Shown in pieces: positions 43,273 through 53,032 of a stretch of 64,000 bases of DNA. The notes below the pieces were generated by a model, which was given only the letters and a program-made list of their open reading frames with translations, did not search any database and was not told the DNA's origin. How positions within the stretch are numbered: the stretch's first letter is position 1; every line of letters begins with the position of its first letter. The DNA comes from Treponema pallidum subsp. pallidum str. Nichols (GTDB lineage Bacteria > Spirochaetota > Spirochaetia > Treponematales > Treponemataceae), in contig NC_021490.2 of assembly GCF_000410535.2 (NCBI RefSeq), positions 1,039,218 to 1,103,217 of the forward strand, given 5' to 3'. The position numbers were made by a program, and so were the translations under genes.

Positions 43273-44889
43273 TCAATAGCCGTCAGATACCTGGCGATTG
43301 GCGTCCTTCTGACAAAGCTCTTGGTACACAAAGGACTTTGTCTTGAGTTCGTCTTTGATTTTTTGGGGAAAGGGGATGTAGCGCCAAAAGACATTGCGGA
43401 CCTCTTTGTCCAGTTTCTGGATGCCCTCGCTTTCCTTCAGGAGCCAGGTCGTGTAATCGGCAATAAAATACTCCTTTACATCACCCCTTAATTTTTGGGG
43501 TTGAAACCACTGATAATAATTCCCCGTCAAGCCCTCTTCCATCCAGTAATACGAAGCCTTTTCCTTTGCAACCTGCCAACGTAAATCCGCCGTCGCGGTA
43601 ATAACTGCAAGCTTCAAGCTCCTTCCATACATAGGCACCGCAACGCGTCCACGGCTTGTCACGCGATTGTAACGATCAAACGGCTCCCAACAAAATCCTA
43701 TGTCCCCATAAGAAGGCAACAGCACCACGAATGGCGGAATCCTGTTTACCTGCTGCTTATACTGACGGCAATACGCTTCCGGATCCAGACCTTCAATCCA
43801 AGCCATAATTTTCAATACATTTTCCCGCGTGCCAATCTCATGCTCCGCAGAACGGAAATACTCTCTGGACAAGAGGGGGAAATGGTTGCCCTGGCGCCCG
43901 CAGCTCATCTTTATCATTTGGCGCACGGTATCGTACTCCGTACTCACTGCTGAACTGTTCTCCGCATTGGGCGCATCTAGTTTCTCTCGCAGGGAATGCA
44001 CTGCGTCTTGTGAAGCGCGGTAGCCCGCATATAACCCATTAAACTCCCGATCTATACCCAACAACTTTTTTAACAATTCATGGATCTCCGAGATTCCTTG
44101 CTTCTGCGCCTCGTTGAAACCTGCTGTCACCCCAGGGAGACCTTCAATGGATTCGTGCACGAAAAGACGCGAAATTCTGTTCTTCACCTCCTCTTCCACA
44201 CGGGCACGCTCCGCCGACCTCACCTGCAACAGACGCTCAGAACTCTGCAACTGCCCGCACGCTTTATCATACGCCTGCCGTACGCGTGCGACATCGTCTT
44301 TCCTTTTTACTTGCACTTCGTCGGTGCTTGAAGGGCGAACCTTTCCAGAACCAATCGCAATCAGCCATTCATCCAGATAATAAAGAGGCTGCTGCAAACT
44401 ATTCGTCTCAATAATCCGCGCGAAGATATCTTTCTGGGATGCGGTCAACAAGGTAGGAAGCAACAGTCCATAGCGCAATGCGTAACGCTTTTCCATGCAC
44501 GCCGACCCACCGCCGATTTTCCCCGATATCTGTGCCATTAATTGCCAGTAACTGCTAATAAGCTGCTGCCGGCACACAGAGCGATCCTTTAAGTCAGTGG
44601 TGGACAAATAGCGCGCCAAAGCCGCATGCGCACGCTGCCCAACTTCCAACTCATCCGAAACGACACGTTTATAAAACTCTGCTGACTCAAAAAACTGGTG
44701 CGGGGTCTTGCTTTGAAACTCAGTAACCAAGGGAAAACTACGCTCAGAAAGATCAACGTCACTCGGATCTCGCGTCCCGGTAGGCGACATCGCTGTACCC
44801 TTCCCTGCAGAAGAATGCTCAGACGGCACACCCTGCGGCGTATCTTGCAGCAGAGCTAACAGATCCGGATCTAAACCTAAATCAGACAC
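43273..44889 (-). CDS. Conserved protein of unknown function
   Basis: This protein is 538 residues from a GTG start with GAGGGAGGGGG upstream. Upstream codons of the same frame run into tRNA-Ala and are not coding. The first 70 residues are polar. A long helical middle follows (VRQAYDKACGQLQSSERLL, RARVEEEVKNRISRLF). The C-terminal part is aromatic and basic (FDRYNRVTSRGRVAVPM, ADLRWQVAKEKASYYWMEE). No signal, helix bundle in the membrane, or known motif is evident. It is convergent with the kinase-like gene (30-base gap). I do not recognise a family. Confidence 0.78.
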   Translation of the reverse strand: MSDLGLDPDLLALLQDTPQGVPSEHSSAGKGTAMSPTGTRDPSDVDLSERSFPLVTEFQSKTPHQFFESAEFYKRVVSDELEVGQRAHAALARYLSTTDLKDRSVCRQQLISSYWQLMAQISGKIGGGSACMEKRYALRYGLLLPTLLTASQKDIFARIIETNSLQQPLYYLDEWLIAIGSGKVRPSSTDEVQVKRKDDVARVRQAYDKACGQLQSSERLLQVRSAERARVEEEVKNRISRLFVHESIEGLPGVTAGFNEAQKQGISEIHELLKKLLGIDREFNGLYAGYRASQDAVHSLREKLDAPNAENSSAVSTEYDTVRQMIKMSCGRQGNHFPLLSREYFRSAEHEIGTRENVLKIMAWIEGLDPEAYCRQYKQQVNRIPPFVVLLPSYGDIGFCWEPFDRYNRVTSRGRVAVPMYGRSLKLAVITATADLRWQVAKEKASYYWMEEGLTGNYYQWFQPQKLRGDVKEYFIADYTTWLLKESEGIQKLDKEVRNVFWRYIPFPQKIKDELKTKSFVYQELCQKDANRQVSDGY

Positions 44890-44912
44890 ACCCCCTCCCT
44901 CACACACGGCGA

Positions 44913-44986
<74 letters not shown>

Positions 44987-45045
44987 AAAAACCGGCGCCA
45001 ACCGTAGCAAACAACGCTGCGCTCGATCAAGCGTAGCAGTGCCCG

Positions 45046-46842
45046 TCAACGCCAATGCAAGCGCAGCGGCTCATATACGTAGGTGCCCTTGCTTAGGTCA
45101 AGCTGGAGTAACTCTCCAATGATCACACGCTCTCCAAAAGCAAGACTTCGTTTCTGCAGGACATCCCACAGGGACTGCAGAAATTCTTCACCGTACGTGG
45201 CGCTCCGCTTCAAAACTCTCACCGAATACTGCCTGCAATGTGATTCTTTCGCTGCATGTGCTACCGCTTCATCTAGTCCGCCTAGCGCATCAACCAAGCC
45301 TAGGGAAACTGCGTCCTCCCCCGCGTAAATCCTACCCTCTGCAACCGCCGCCACCCGATCAAGGGTAAGGTTACGCCCGGCAGAAACAACCGAAAGAAAA
45401 GTACGATACGTCGCCATCACATCAAGCTGCATGCGCGCGGTGTCTTCAGCCGTTCCACTCCTGAGCAAAGAAGGTTGGCGAACGCCGTGCACCTGTACGC
45501 TATCGACAGTGATCCCCGCATATCGCTCTAAAAACGTTTCGAATGTCGGTAGTACCGAAAGCACCCCTATGGAACCAGTGATGGTATAGGGGGATGCGAA
45601 GATGTAATCGGCTGCAGAAGCAACCCAGTACGCACCAGACGCAGCAATCGCACCCATCGATACTATCACTGGCTTCTTGCCTCGACGCTTTGCCCGCGCA
45701 AGCGCGCGGCGGATACGTTCAGAAGCAAACACCTCTCCCCCACCGGAATCAATACGCAACACTACTGCCTTAATATCCGGATCACTCATCGCGACATCCA
45801 ACAAAGCACTAACCTCGTCGCTGATCGTTCCGCCGAGTTCCGTATCCCTGTGTGCAGCAATCGGTCCTGCAAGATGAATAATCCCCACCTGATCCTGCAC
45901 CTGCCGCTGTGCACGGTCACGATTATAATCGTCTAGACCAACGAAATTTTTTGCAGATTCGTAGTCGTCTTCTTTTAAAAATTTGAGCGCAACGCCAGCT
46001 TCATCGTAGGAACATACGCGCGTTACTAACTTTTCCGCCAATGCGGTGCGCGCACCGTCTCCGTTATACTTCTGCAGGAGCTCAAGGCGACGATCCGCGT
46101 AACGGGCAAGATGCTGCACCTCTAGTGCTCGATTACGCGAAACATCACTGAGATACTGCTGCCACAGACGCGCAAATACAGACTGATAATTTCTGCGAAC
46201 CTCAGGAGAAAAATCCTTCCTAGAAAAGATCTCAGCCATGCCCTTGTACACCCCAGCATGCACGACGTTCCAACGCACCCCAATCTTTTCCTCCATACCT
46301 CCGTAAAAGAGAGTTTCCGTGTAAAAGCCCGACAGATCCACAGACCCCATCGGATCAAGGATAATTTCATCAGCAAAAGAGGCGATGTAATAGTCAGCCA
46401 AACTGTAAGAGGTAGAAAAAACGTAGAGCGGCTTTTTTGACTTTTTATACTCAGACAGAGCGGATTCCATTTCCACAAAATGTCCGCTCGTCCAACCACT
46501 CATATTGGACAGATCGAAAAAAACGGACTCAATGCGTCGATCGGTGGCTGCGTTGCGCAGCGCCTGGGTAATATCAGAAAGAAGGATCGCCGATCCCTTT
46601 GGGTTCAAGAACACGGTGCCCAAATTAACACGCGGCCGTTGCTCAGTAACAACGCCAACCGGTCTCATCAGCAACACGGTCCCAGATTGTACCACCTTCT
46701 GAGACGGCCTTCGGCTACGGTCACCAACTAGCACTTTGAAAAACAAGAACAACAAAAGAAAGAAAATGACGTTCAAACTGACCAACCGAACGGCATTTAA
46801 CCCACGAAGCAGCCTCCTAAAGAGAACTCTCAATGAGTACAT
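45046..46842 (-). CDS. sppA: Signal peptide peptidase SppA (protease IV, 67K type)
   Basis: This is a 598-residue inner-membrane serine protease with two tandem S49 halves. A single membrane helix lies near residues 19-37 (LVSLNVIFFLLLFLFFKVLV). The catalytic Lys 200 is in HAGVYKGMAEIF, and the catalytic Ser 403 is in VSMGAIAASGAYWVASAADY. LRIDSGGGEVFASERI precedes it. SppA digests released signal peptides and membrane peptides. The ATG after GGAGG is the better start; a GTG four codons earlier also opens the frame. It is separated from the upstream symporter gene by 33 bases. Confidence 0.94.
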   Translation of the reverse strand: MYSLRVLFRRLLRGLNAVRLVSLNVIFFLLLFLFFKVLVGDRSRRPSQKVVQSGTVLLMRPVGVVTEQRPRVNLGTVFLNPKGSAILLSDITQALRNAATDRRIESVFFDLSNMSGWTSGHFVEMESALSEYKKSKKPLYVFSTSYSLADYYIASFADEIILDPMGSVDLSGFYTETLFYGGMEEKIGVRWNVVHAGVYKGMAEIFSRKDFSPEVRRNYQSVFARLWQQYLSDVSRNRALEVQHLARYADRRLELLQKYNGDGARTALAEKLVTRVCSYDEAGVALKFLKEDDYESAKNFVGLDDYNRDRAQRQVQDQVGIIHLAGPIAAHRDTELGGTISDEVSALLDVAMSDPDIKAVVLRIDSGGGEVFASERIRRALARAKRRGKKPVIVSMGAIAASGAYWVASAADYIFASPYTITGSIGVLSVLPTFETFLERYAGITVDSVQVHGVRQPSLLRSGTAEDTARMQLDVMATYRTFLSVVSAGRNLTLDRVAAVAEGRIYAGEDAVSLGLVDALGGLDEAVAHAAKESHCRQYSVRVLKRSATYGEEFLQSLWDVLQKRSLAFGERVIIGELLQLDLSKGTYVYEPLRLHWR

Positions 46843-46875
46843 TGTAACCTCCACCTCATGTGTGTTATGCCTCGT

Positions 46876-48264
46876 CTACTCCCGGCAGGCCATCTTTTCA
46901 GGAAATACCAAATGTTCCTGAAAGAAGACTGGCACATTCCCAGCACGATATTGCTTGCGATAGTCACGCAGTAGATACAACGCCACCGGATGCAGTGTCA
47001 CGATAGCAATCAGGTTGATGACCGTCATAAATACCATAAAAAGATCCGCAACACCCCAAACAAAATGAAAACTCGCATGCGCACCGACAAATACCGCACT
47101 GACACAGGTAACTCTGAAAACACTCAAAACCATTTTATGGTCCTTAATGAAACGTACGTTTGACTCCGCGTAGTAATAGTTACCCATCAGTGAACTGAAT
47201 GCAAACAGAAAGATCGCAAGCGTCACCAAGTGCACCCCCACGGGGCCAACTTGCTTGGACAGCGCTTGCTGCACGAACTGCATTCCGCTCACATCCACTG
47301 ATCCTGCAACATCAGAGAGCAGCAACACAAAAGCAGTCACACTACAAATTAGCATCGTGTCTATAAACACCGAGAGTGCCTGCACCAGGCCCTGCACAAC
47401 CGGGTGACTCACTTCTGCAGAAGCTGCAGCGTTAGGCGCCGAACCCATTCCTGCCTCGTGAGACAGCAAGCCACGCTTTATTCCAATGACCACCACCGAA
47501 CCGAACGTACCACCAGCAAACGCCGTGAGGCTCAGTCCTTCCCGGCAAATTTCAAAAAAGAGCGCAGGGAGCCTGTACACATTGAGTGCCAACACCCACA
47601 GCCCGAGGAAAACATAACCCACAGCCATCACTGGTACTATCACCGAACTGACAACACTAATGCGCGCGACCCCCCCAAAGATAACAAACGCAAGGAGAAA
47701 AGACAGCAACACCGCTAGGATCTGGACCCACAGAGAAGAATCCTTTCCGTAGTAAGAGAGAGTAGAGACAATATTATAAGCCTGTAGTGCATTGAACCCG
47801 TACGCGTATGCAAAGACAAGACACAGCGCAAAAAGCACCCCCATGGAGCGACTTTTCAGACCCATTTCGATGTAATAGGCGGGACCACCTCGAAAACCAC
47901 ACGCAGTACGCGTTTTGTATGCTTGGGCGAGCGTACTTTCGACAAAGGCACTTGCAGCGCCAAAAAAGGCACTCACCCACATCCAAAACACTGCCCCTTT
48001 TCCTCCAAAGGCGATAGCCGTAGCAACGCCGACAATGTTCCCAGCCCCCACACGGCTCGCAGTGGAAATCATAAGCGCTTGAAATGATGAAACTCCTTTC
48101 CCCCTCTTTTCAGCCAGCGCTGCAAACGCAGGCTTCAGAAGACTAAGTTGAACACAGCCAGTCTTTATGGTAAAAAAGACACCGCAGACGACAAGCCACC
48201 CGACGAGGATATAGGAGTGCAAAGCATCGACAAGGCGGATAAGCAGCGCCTGAAACGCGGTCAT
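46876..48264 (-). CDS. Alanine or glycine:sodium symporter (AlsT/DagA family)
   Basis: About 462 residues with ten or more membrane helices. The AlsT marks are ISTASRVGAGNIVGVATAIA, GGPAYYIEMGL, RGLLSHEAGMGSAPNAAA, and the C-terminal GNYYYAESNVRFI. It imports small neutral amino acids with sodium. I start at the ATG after GGAAGGAA (MTAFQALLIRLVDAL); the 52 codons upstream are only an open frame. It is the first gene of a likely transcript with sppA. The 185 bases to the divergent ftsK contain no other gene. Confidence 0.93.
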   Translation of the reverse strand: MTAFQALLIRLVDALHSYILVGWLVVCGVFFTIKTGCVQLSLLKPAFAALAEKRGKGVSSFQALMISTASRVGAGNIVGVATAIAFGGKGAVFWMWVSAFFGAASAFVESTLAQAYKTRTACGFRGGPAYYIEMGLKSRSMGVLFALCLVFAYAYGFNALQAYNIVSTLSYYGKDSSLWVQILAVLLSFLLAFVIFGGVARISVVSSVIVPVMAVGYVFLGLWVLALNVYRLPALFFEICREGLSLTAFAGGTFGSVVVIGIKRGLLSHEAGMGSAPNAAASAEVSHPVVQGLVQALSVFIDTMLICSVTAFVLLLSDVAGSVDVSGMQFVQQALSKQVGPVGVHLVTLAIFLFAFSSLMGNYYYAESNVRFIKDHKMVLSVFRVTCVSAVFVGAHASFHFVWGVADLFMVFMTVINLIAIVTLHPVALYLLRDYRKQYRAGNVPVFFQEHLVFPEKMACRE

Positions 48265-48449
48265 GGAAATTCCTTCCAACTTCAATGGGTAAAATAGGCG
48301 CAAAGCACGCCCGTCCAGTGTAACGCAAAGCATCTTACCGTTACAAGATATTGGGTCGCGCCTGTTTCCTCCCCTCACTCGGCTCCTTCTGTCGGGGTCG
48401 GTAGCCTGCAGGGCGTGCAAGCTAACAGATTAACTGTTCAGGACAATGC

Positions 48450-50849
48450 ATGGAACGATCCCCTTTACCTAGAATTATCGCTCTTACCTTCGGCACACTG
48501 CTATTCGTCAGTGCAGTGCTCCTGACCCTGTCCACGTTTCTTCCCCTTTTTACCTTGCACCGAGCATCACACTGGTTCTTCGTACCTGGCACTCTCCTTT
48601 ACGAAACGTACGCTTTCTCCTCCTTGCTCGTGCCGCTGTTACTCTTGCACACAGCGCTCCTCTTGTTTGTCGGCGGACGTTCGTTACGGGCAGAAAGCGC
48701 ACTTGTTGCCTTCCCACTCTTGTTCATTACTGCAGTGTGTGGAGAACACGGTCTCTACGCGCTACGACGCGCACTCGCTGCACGGTCAATTTCACCGTCA
48801 ACGCGGGGAGGGATAGACATCGTATGCGTCCTTTGCCTCCTCGCATTGCTGGGAGCAGAGCTCTATGCTGCACTCATTTACGGGGAAAGGTGTTACGTAT
48901 GGTTTCATGCACGTATCCCTCGCGATTTCATCGCTGATGGATTCCAAGACCCCTCCTTCCCTCCCTCCACCGCCGATCATCCTGACACCGTTTCCCCTCC
49001 CCCCGCTCCCTCCTGCGCCACCGCAGATGTGCAGACGCCCGAAGCAAGCGCGCCCCCAGAGGGGCAATTCTCCACGGAAGTTCCCCTCCAGGGGGGAGAA
49101 TTTTTGATTTCTGAGGCAGAGGTGCAGCCTGCCACGCAGGTGGCAGCGTGTGGCGGTGTGTCCACGCCAACTGCTTTGGCGCCATCGGTGCCTTCTCAGG
49201 CTCCATTCCCCCTGCTCCCAGCGCCCGGGCTCATTCAGAGTAACCTTCCCTCAGACGTTCACGCCCCCGCGTCACCCGGGTCTTTGCCGTCTGTCATCCC
49301 TGCACAGGCACCGTGTGTCATGGCCCTCTCTCCTATCTCTGCTCCCTCAGTCGCCCCCGCTGAAACCCTTATTCCTGCGCAAGACGATGAACAGGGACCA
49401 CCGCGTCCTATTCCTGCCTCAGCAGCTCCGCTTCGGCACCCTTGCCGCGGCTACCAAGTACCGTACGACTTGCTTGACCAGTACTCAGAGGACACATATG
49501 AAGGAATTGACGAGCTCACCAAGAATCTTGCACTCCTGCTTGAGGAAACATTCTCTGAATTCAACATTCGAGTAGAAATCACCGGTATCAAGAAGGGTCC
49601 TGTAGTCACAATGTTCGAGCTTCTCCCTCCACCCGGCATCAAACTGTCAAAAATTACAAATCTGCAGGACAACGTTGCGCTCAAGCTTGCTGCTTCAAGC
49701 GTGCGCATCGTCGCTCCCATTCCTGGAAAACACGCCATAGGCGTGGAAGTCCCTAACAAAAAACGATCCCTCGTTACATTCAAAGAACTGCTCCATACGC
49801 GCACAGCTGGCAGCAACCGTATGGCCATCCCTGTCATCCTTGGCAAAGACGTTACCGGCGAACCACAGGTTATCGACCTTGCCCAAACACCTCACCTGCT
49901 CATTGCAGGCGCAACTGGGTCGGGTAAATCAGTATGCGTAAACGCGCTCATTCTCTCTATCCTGTACCACAAGTGTCCTGACGAAACCAAACTTCTGCTC
50001 ATTGATCCAAAAATCGTAGAGTTAAAGCTCTACAACGATATCGCCCACCTTCTCACTCCTGTCATCACTGAGCCCAAAAGAGCACTCCAAGCACTACAGT
50101 ACATCCTGTGCGAAATGGAGCGACGCTATGCGCTTCTTGAGCAATTAGAATGCCGCGACATTAAGACCTACAACAAAAAAATACAGGAAAAAAGCATCGC
50201 CACGCAGCCTCTCCCATTCATCGTTATTATCATTGATGAATTTGCAGACTTAATGGTTGCCTCTGGCAAAGAATTAGAAACGAGTGTTGCGCGTTTGTGC
50301 GCGATGAGCCGTGCAGTAGGCATCCATTTGGTACTTGCCACCCAGCGACCGTCAATCGATGTCATCACCGGCCTTATTAAGGCAAATATTCCAAGCAGAA
50401 TTGCCTTTATGGTTTCATCTAAAATGGATAGCCGTATTATTTTGGATGAGATGGGCGCAGAAAAATTGCTGGGACGAGGGGATATGCTGTACATGAACCC
50501 GAGTCAGTCTTTTCCTACGCGGATTCAAGGTGCGTATGTTTCCGAGCGAGAATTAGCGCGCGTGATCGCCCATGTACGCGCGTGGGGAACGCCTGAGTAT
50601 CTTGATGAAGAAATTTTCTTTGACGATGACGACGCGAGTATATCTGGAAATTTTGTGGATGAAAGCGATCCTTTATACGAGCAGGCAGTGCAGGTAGTGC
50701 AATACGCGGGTAAAGCGTCCACATCGTATGTGCAACGTAAATTGAAGATAGGCTACAATCGCGCCGCGCGCCTAATCGAAGAAATGGAAGCAAGGGGGGT
50801 GGTCGGTCCGCCGAATGGATCCAAGCCACGTGATGTTTTGCGTTCGTAG
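48450..50849 (+). CDS. ftsK: DNA translocase FtsK
   Basis: This is a 799-residue septal DNA pump. Four N-terminal membrane helices end near residue 155. A Pro/Ala-rich linker follows to about 345, then the motor. VEITGIKKGPVVTMFELLPP starts the alpha/beta part, Walker A is AGATGSGKSVCVNAL near 487, Walker B is PFIVIIIDEFADLMV, and LATQRPSIDVITGLIKANIP is the sensor region. The C-terminal gamma winged helix (about 735-795, AVQVVQYAGKASTSYVQRKL) binds oriented KOPS-like sites. AGGA stands 6 bases before the ATG. The linker is shorter than in E. coli, which is common. Confidence 0.96.
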   Translation: MERSPLPRIIALTFGTLLFVSAVLLTLSTFLPLFTLHRASHWFFVPGTLLYETYAFSSLLVPLLLLHTALLLFVGGRSLRAESALVAFPLLFITAVCGEHGLYALRRALAARSISPSTRGGIDIVCVLCLLALLGAELYAALIYGERCYVWFHARIPRDFIADGFQDPSFPPSTADHPDTVSPPPAPSCATADVQTPEASAPPEGQFSTEVPLQGGEFLISEAEVQPATQVAACGGVSTPTALAPSVPSQAPFPLLPAPGLIQSNLPSDVHAPASPGSLPSVIPAQAPCVMALSPISAPSVAPAETLIPAQDDEQGPPRPIPASAAPLRHPCRGYQVPYDLLDQYSEDTYEGIDELTKNLALLLEETFSEFNIRVEITGIKKGPVVTMFELLPPPGIKLSKITNLQDNVALKLAASSVRIVAPIPGKHAIGVEVPNKKRSLVTFKELLHTRTAGSNRMAIPVILGKDVTGEPQVIDLAQTPHLLIAGATGSGKSVCVNALILSILYHKCPDETKLLLIDPKIVELKLYNDIAHLLTPVITEPKRALQALQYILCEMERRYALLEQLECRDIKTYNKKIQEKSIATQPLPFIVIIIDEFADLMVASGKELETSVARLCAMSRAVGIHLVLATQRPSIDVITGLIKANIPSRIAFMVSSKMDSRIILDEMGAEKLLGRGDMLYMNPSQSFPTRIQGAYVSERELARVIAHVRAWGTPEYLDEEIFFDDDDASISGNFVDESDPLYEQAVQVVQYAGKASTSYVQRKLKIGYNRAARLIEEMEARGVVGPPNGSKPRDVLRS

Positions 50850-51137
50850 TTGTTGCACATCTGCGTGTAAGAAAACGACGAACGATTGTTCAACGGACTT
50901 TTTGAAACTGCGCAATTGGGGTATGTGTCCACGGGTAAAAAAGGTGAGGCACGATGCACCGGAGGCTGCCGGAAGGGTAGTCAGTGACTGCGCGATGCGC
51001 GCCTTCTTCTCAGGAAGGGCGGCAGAATGCAAGCAGGCGATACCCTGCCCTTTTATTCCAACGCCGATTACCAGCCTCACAGGAGGAAGGGTGTCTGCAG
51101 TGCGGCGCACCGCGCGGATGTACAGCGGGGAGAGACA

Positions 51138-51698
51138 ATGATGAGAGAGGACGTACGGATGCACGTATTGAGAAGAAGGATAAGTTTCCATTACCGCGTA
51201 GATCCACTCAAAGGCGATAGTTTCGAGAACAACTGGGCAAACAACAGTTGTGATACAATGCAACTACAGGATAAAGCGGGACGGGTGCTGTATGGCGCGA
51301 TGGTACAAACCGTGGCGAATTATTGTTTCGGGCGGATGGCACCGGGGTCTGGGGTGGCACATGGGGAATCGGTTGCGCCGGGGGCATTTGTAGTGCGTTG
51401 CTTTGTGCCTGCCCGCGCGTTTCATGGACGGATACACGCAATCACACGCACATGGGATATGGATGGAGAGTGGATTGATCGGGAAGCGATGCAAATATCT
51501 ACAGAAGGATATCAGACCGGTCGGTGGTTAATACACGACCGGTGGTCAGAAAAGTTAGGGCGCGACACGAATTATGCGTGGAGTGCAGGGTGCTTCGTGC
51601 TTTCAAGTGAGGATCTGCGACGGATGAACGAGGTGTTGGACAGATGGGGAGTATCCTGTGGGCAAGAAATGGCAGGAATTCTTGAGGAACTCGAATGA
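51138..51698 (+). CDS. Protein of unknown function with a YkuD-like SxGC motif
   Basis: About 186 residues, beginning at ATG ATG after GGGGAGAG. No signal is clear. A strand-rich first half (ISFHYRVDPLKGDSFENNW, RVLYGAMVQTVANYCFG) leads to RWLIHDRW and then NYAWSAGCFVLSSEDLRRM. IHD followed 17 residues later by SAGC recalls the HG..SxGC motif of L,D-transpeptidases, with the second His of the usual SHGC missing (SAGC). Enzyme activity is therefore doubtful. The 288 bases between ftsK and this gene hold only overlapping open frames I do not trust. Confidence 0.7.
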   Translation: MMREDVRMHVLRRRISFHYRVDPLKGDSFENNWANNSCDTMQLQDKAGRVLYGAMVQTVANYCFGRMAPGSGVAHGESVAPGAFVVRCFVPARAFHGRIHAITRTWDMDGEWIDREAMQISTEGYQTGRWLIHDRWSEKLGRDTNYAWSAGCFVLSSEDLRRMNEVLDRWGVSCGQEMAGILEELE

Positions 51699-51837
51699 TC
51701 AGCGTAGGAGAAGGGATGTGGACACGCAAAAGCGGCCGCTGTAGAACCCGACAAGCTTTTGGTTTCAGAGCAAGCGCCAAGACCTAAGCAGGGTGCCGAC
51801 ACGATCAATTTGCTGAAGTTAGCAGCACCCTGAAGAG

Positions 51838-52938
51838 CTATTGATTTGGCAACCCCATCGTTGCTTTTTTTAGCACAAAACAATCTGCCGCAGATCGGCC
51901 TGCGCCCCGTTTGCGCTTTAACGCGATACTCTTCGCTGGCGTCAAATCGCACTGAAAAAAGTGACTCTCTCTTAGAGGGAAGTGCTCGTGCGTGCTCAGC
52001 CACGCCCCTTGCTCCAATGCAAGCCGCGAGGCAGCTTCAATTTCTGGAAAAGCCCAGCGAAACGTCGGCGCCTTTCCCTTTTTTACGTGGGTATTAAAGA
52101 ATAGCAGCGCATCCTGTATCTTTCCGTTGGCAGATTCTTTCACTACGATTGCGTTTGGGTTACGCCCTGGGATTGAGCGTTCCTGCCCCCAAAAATCGCG
52201 TGCACGCGCACAGGCCTGCGAACCTGCCGATACCGTTTCAGCAGACAGTTCATCACACGAAGCAGGATCCTGCTTACGCCAATGTAATACCACACGCTCT
52301 CCTACCCGCACCTGGGCTGCAGGAAAATGATAGTCGCAGCGATTCCCCTTGCCACCTACATTTGTGATAGTAATTCCCAGCAAATTACCGGATTCCACGA
52401 CAAGCAATTCCACAAATTCCGAGCGTTTATTCCCATAAAGGGGACGGACTTCGCTGATTTCTAAACGCGCAGGCTGTGTATTTATCCCCTCAAAAGGAAG
52501 CACAAAATCATGCTTCTGGTGCGCCACGTCCTGCGCACTACCACGCAATACCACCTGCTGCCCCACGTGCGGCTTTTGTAAAAAGCGCACTGCGAAAAAC
52601 GAAAGGCGCTCACGGGCTGCATCCACAGACTCCTGATACGCTGCAGGCACCGCAATGCGTGAAAGTGCAGAGGGGATTTCGTCTGTAAAGGACTGCAACA
52701 GCTCATCGCTCATTTCCTCTGAAACAACACCCTCTGCGCGATATACGCGCGCAACTACATCAGATACCTCACCGCGAAAACCAAACACAATGCAATCACC
52801 TTGCAACGCGTAATGCACAAGCGCCACTTCATTGCCCGCAGTTTTCATAACGTGTACAAAGTCCCGCGCAGAAGAACAGCCGCCGTAGAGCAGCACACTC
52901 AACAACCCTGCGCATAAAGCACGATGCAGATCCCACAT
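51838..52938 (-). CDS. Lipoprotein with a lamin-tail-like domain
   Basis: About 366 residues. The signal DLHRALCAGLLSVLLYGGC carries the lipobox LYGGC. Residues 20-150 are helical and polar. The domain after about 170 looks like an LTD (lamin tail) beta sandwich: LEISEVRPLYGNKRSEFVEL, LGITITNVGG, VRVGERVVLHW, and PNAIVVKESANGKIQDALLF. Such domains occur in secreted bacterial nucleases and surface proteins. The ATG follows GAGGGAG. It is convergent with the SxGC gene. The family call is my own reading of the pattern. Confidence 0.78.
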   Translation of the reverse strand: MWDLHRALCAGLLSVLLYGGCSSARDFVHVMKTAGNEVALVHYALQGDCIVFGFRGEVSDVVARVYRAEGVVSEEMSDELLQSFTDEIPSALSRIAVPAAYQESVDAARERLSFFAVRFLQKPHVGQQVVLRGSAQDVAHQKHDFVLPFEGINTQPARLEISEVRPLYGNKRSEFVELLVVESGNLLGITITNVGGKGNRCDYHFPAAQVRVGERVVLHWRKQDPASCDELSAETVSAGSQACARARDFWGQERSIPGRNPNAIVVKESANGKIQDALLFFNTHVKKGKAPTFRWAFPEIEAASRLALEQGAWLSTHEHFPLRESHFFQCDLTPAKSIALKRKRGAGRSAADCFVLKKATMGLPNQ

Positions 52939-53032
52939 GACGACATGCTCCCTCACCAAAAATAGGCTAACGCCCATTATATCACACGTAAGCCATACCC
53001 CACCCTCGTACGATTGCAAGAACCCATAACCG

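Noticed and set aside
50850-51137. Possible small gene between ftsK and the SxGC gene
   Set aside because: Two overlapping frames exist, but neither has a ribosome site or a recognisable pattern; the stretch is most likely a leader or spacer.
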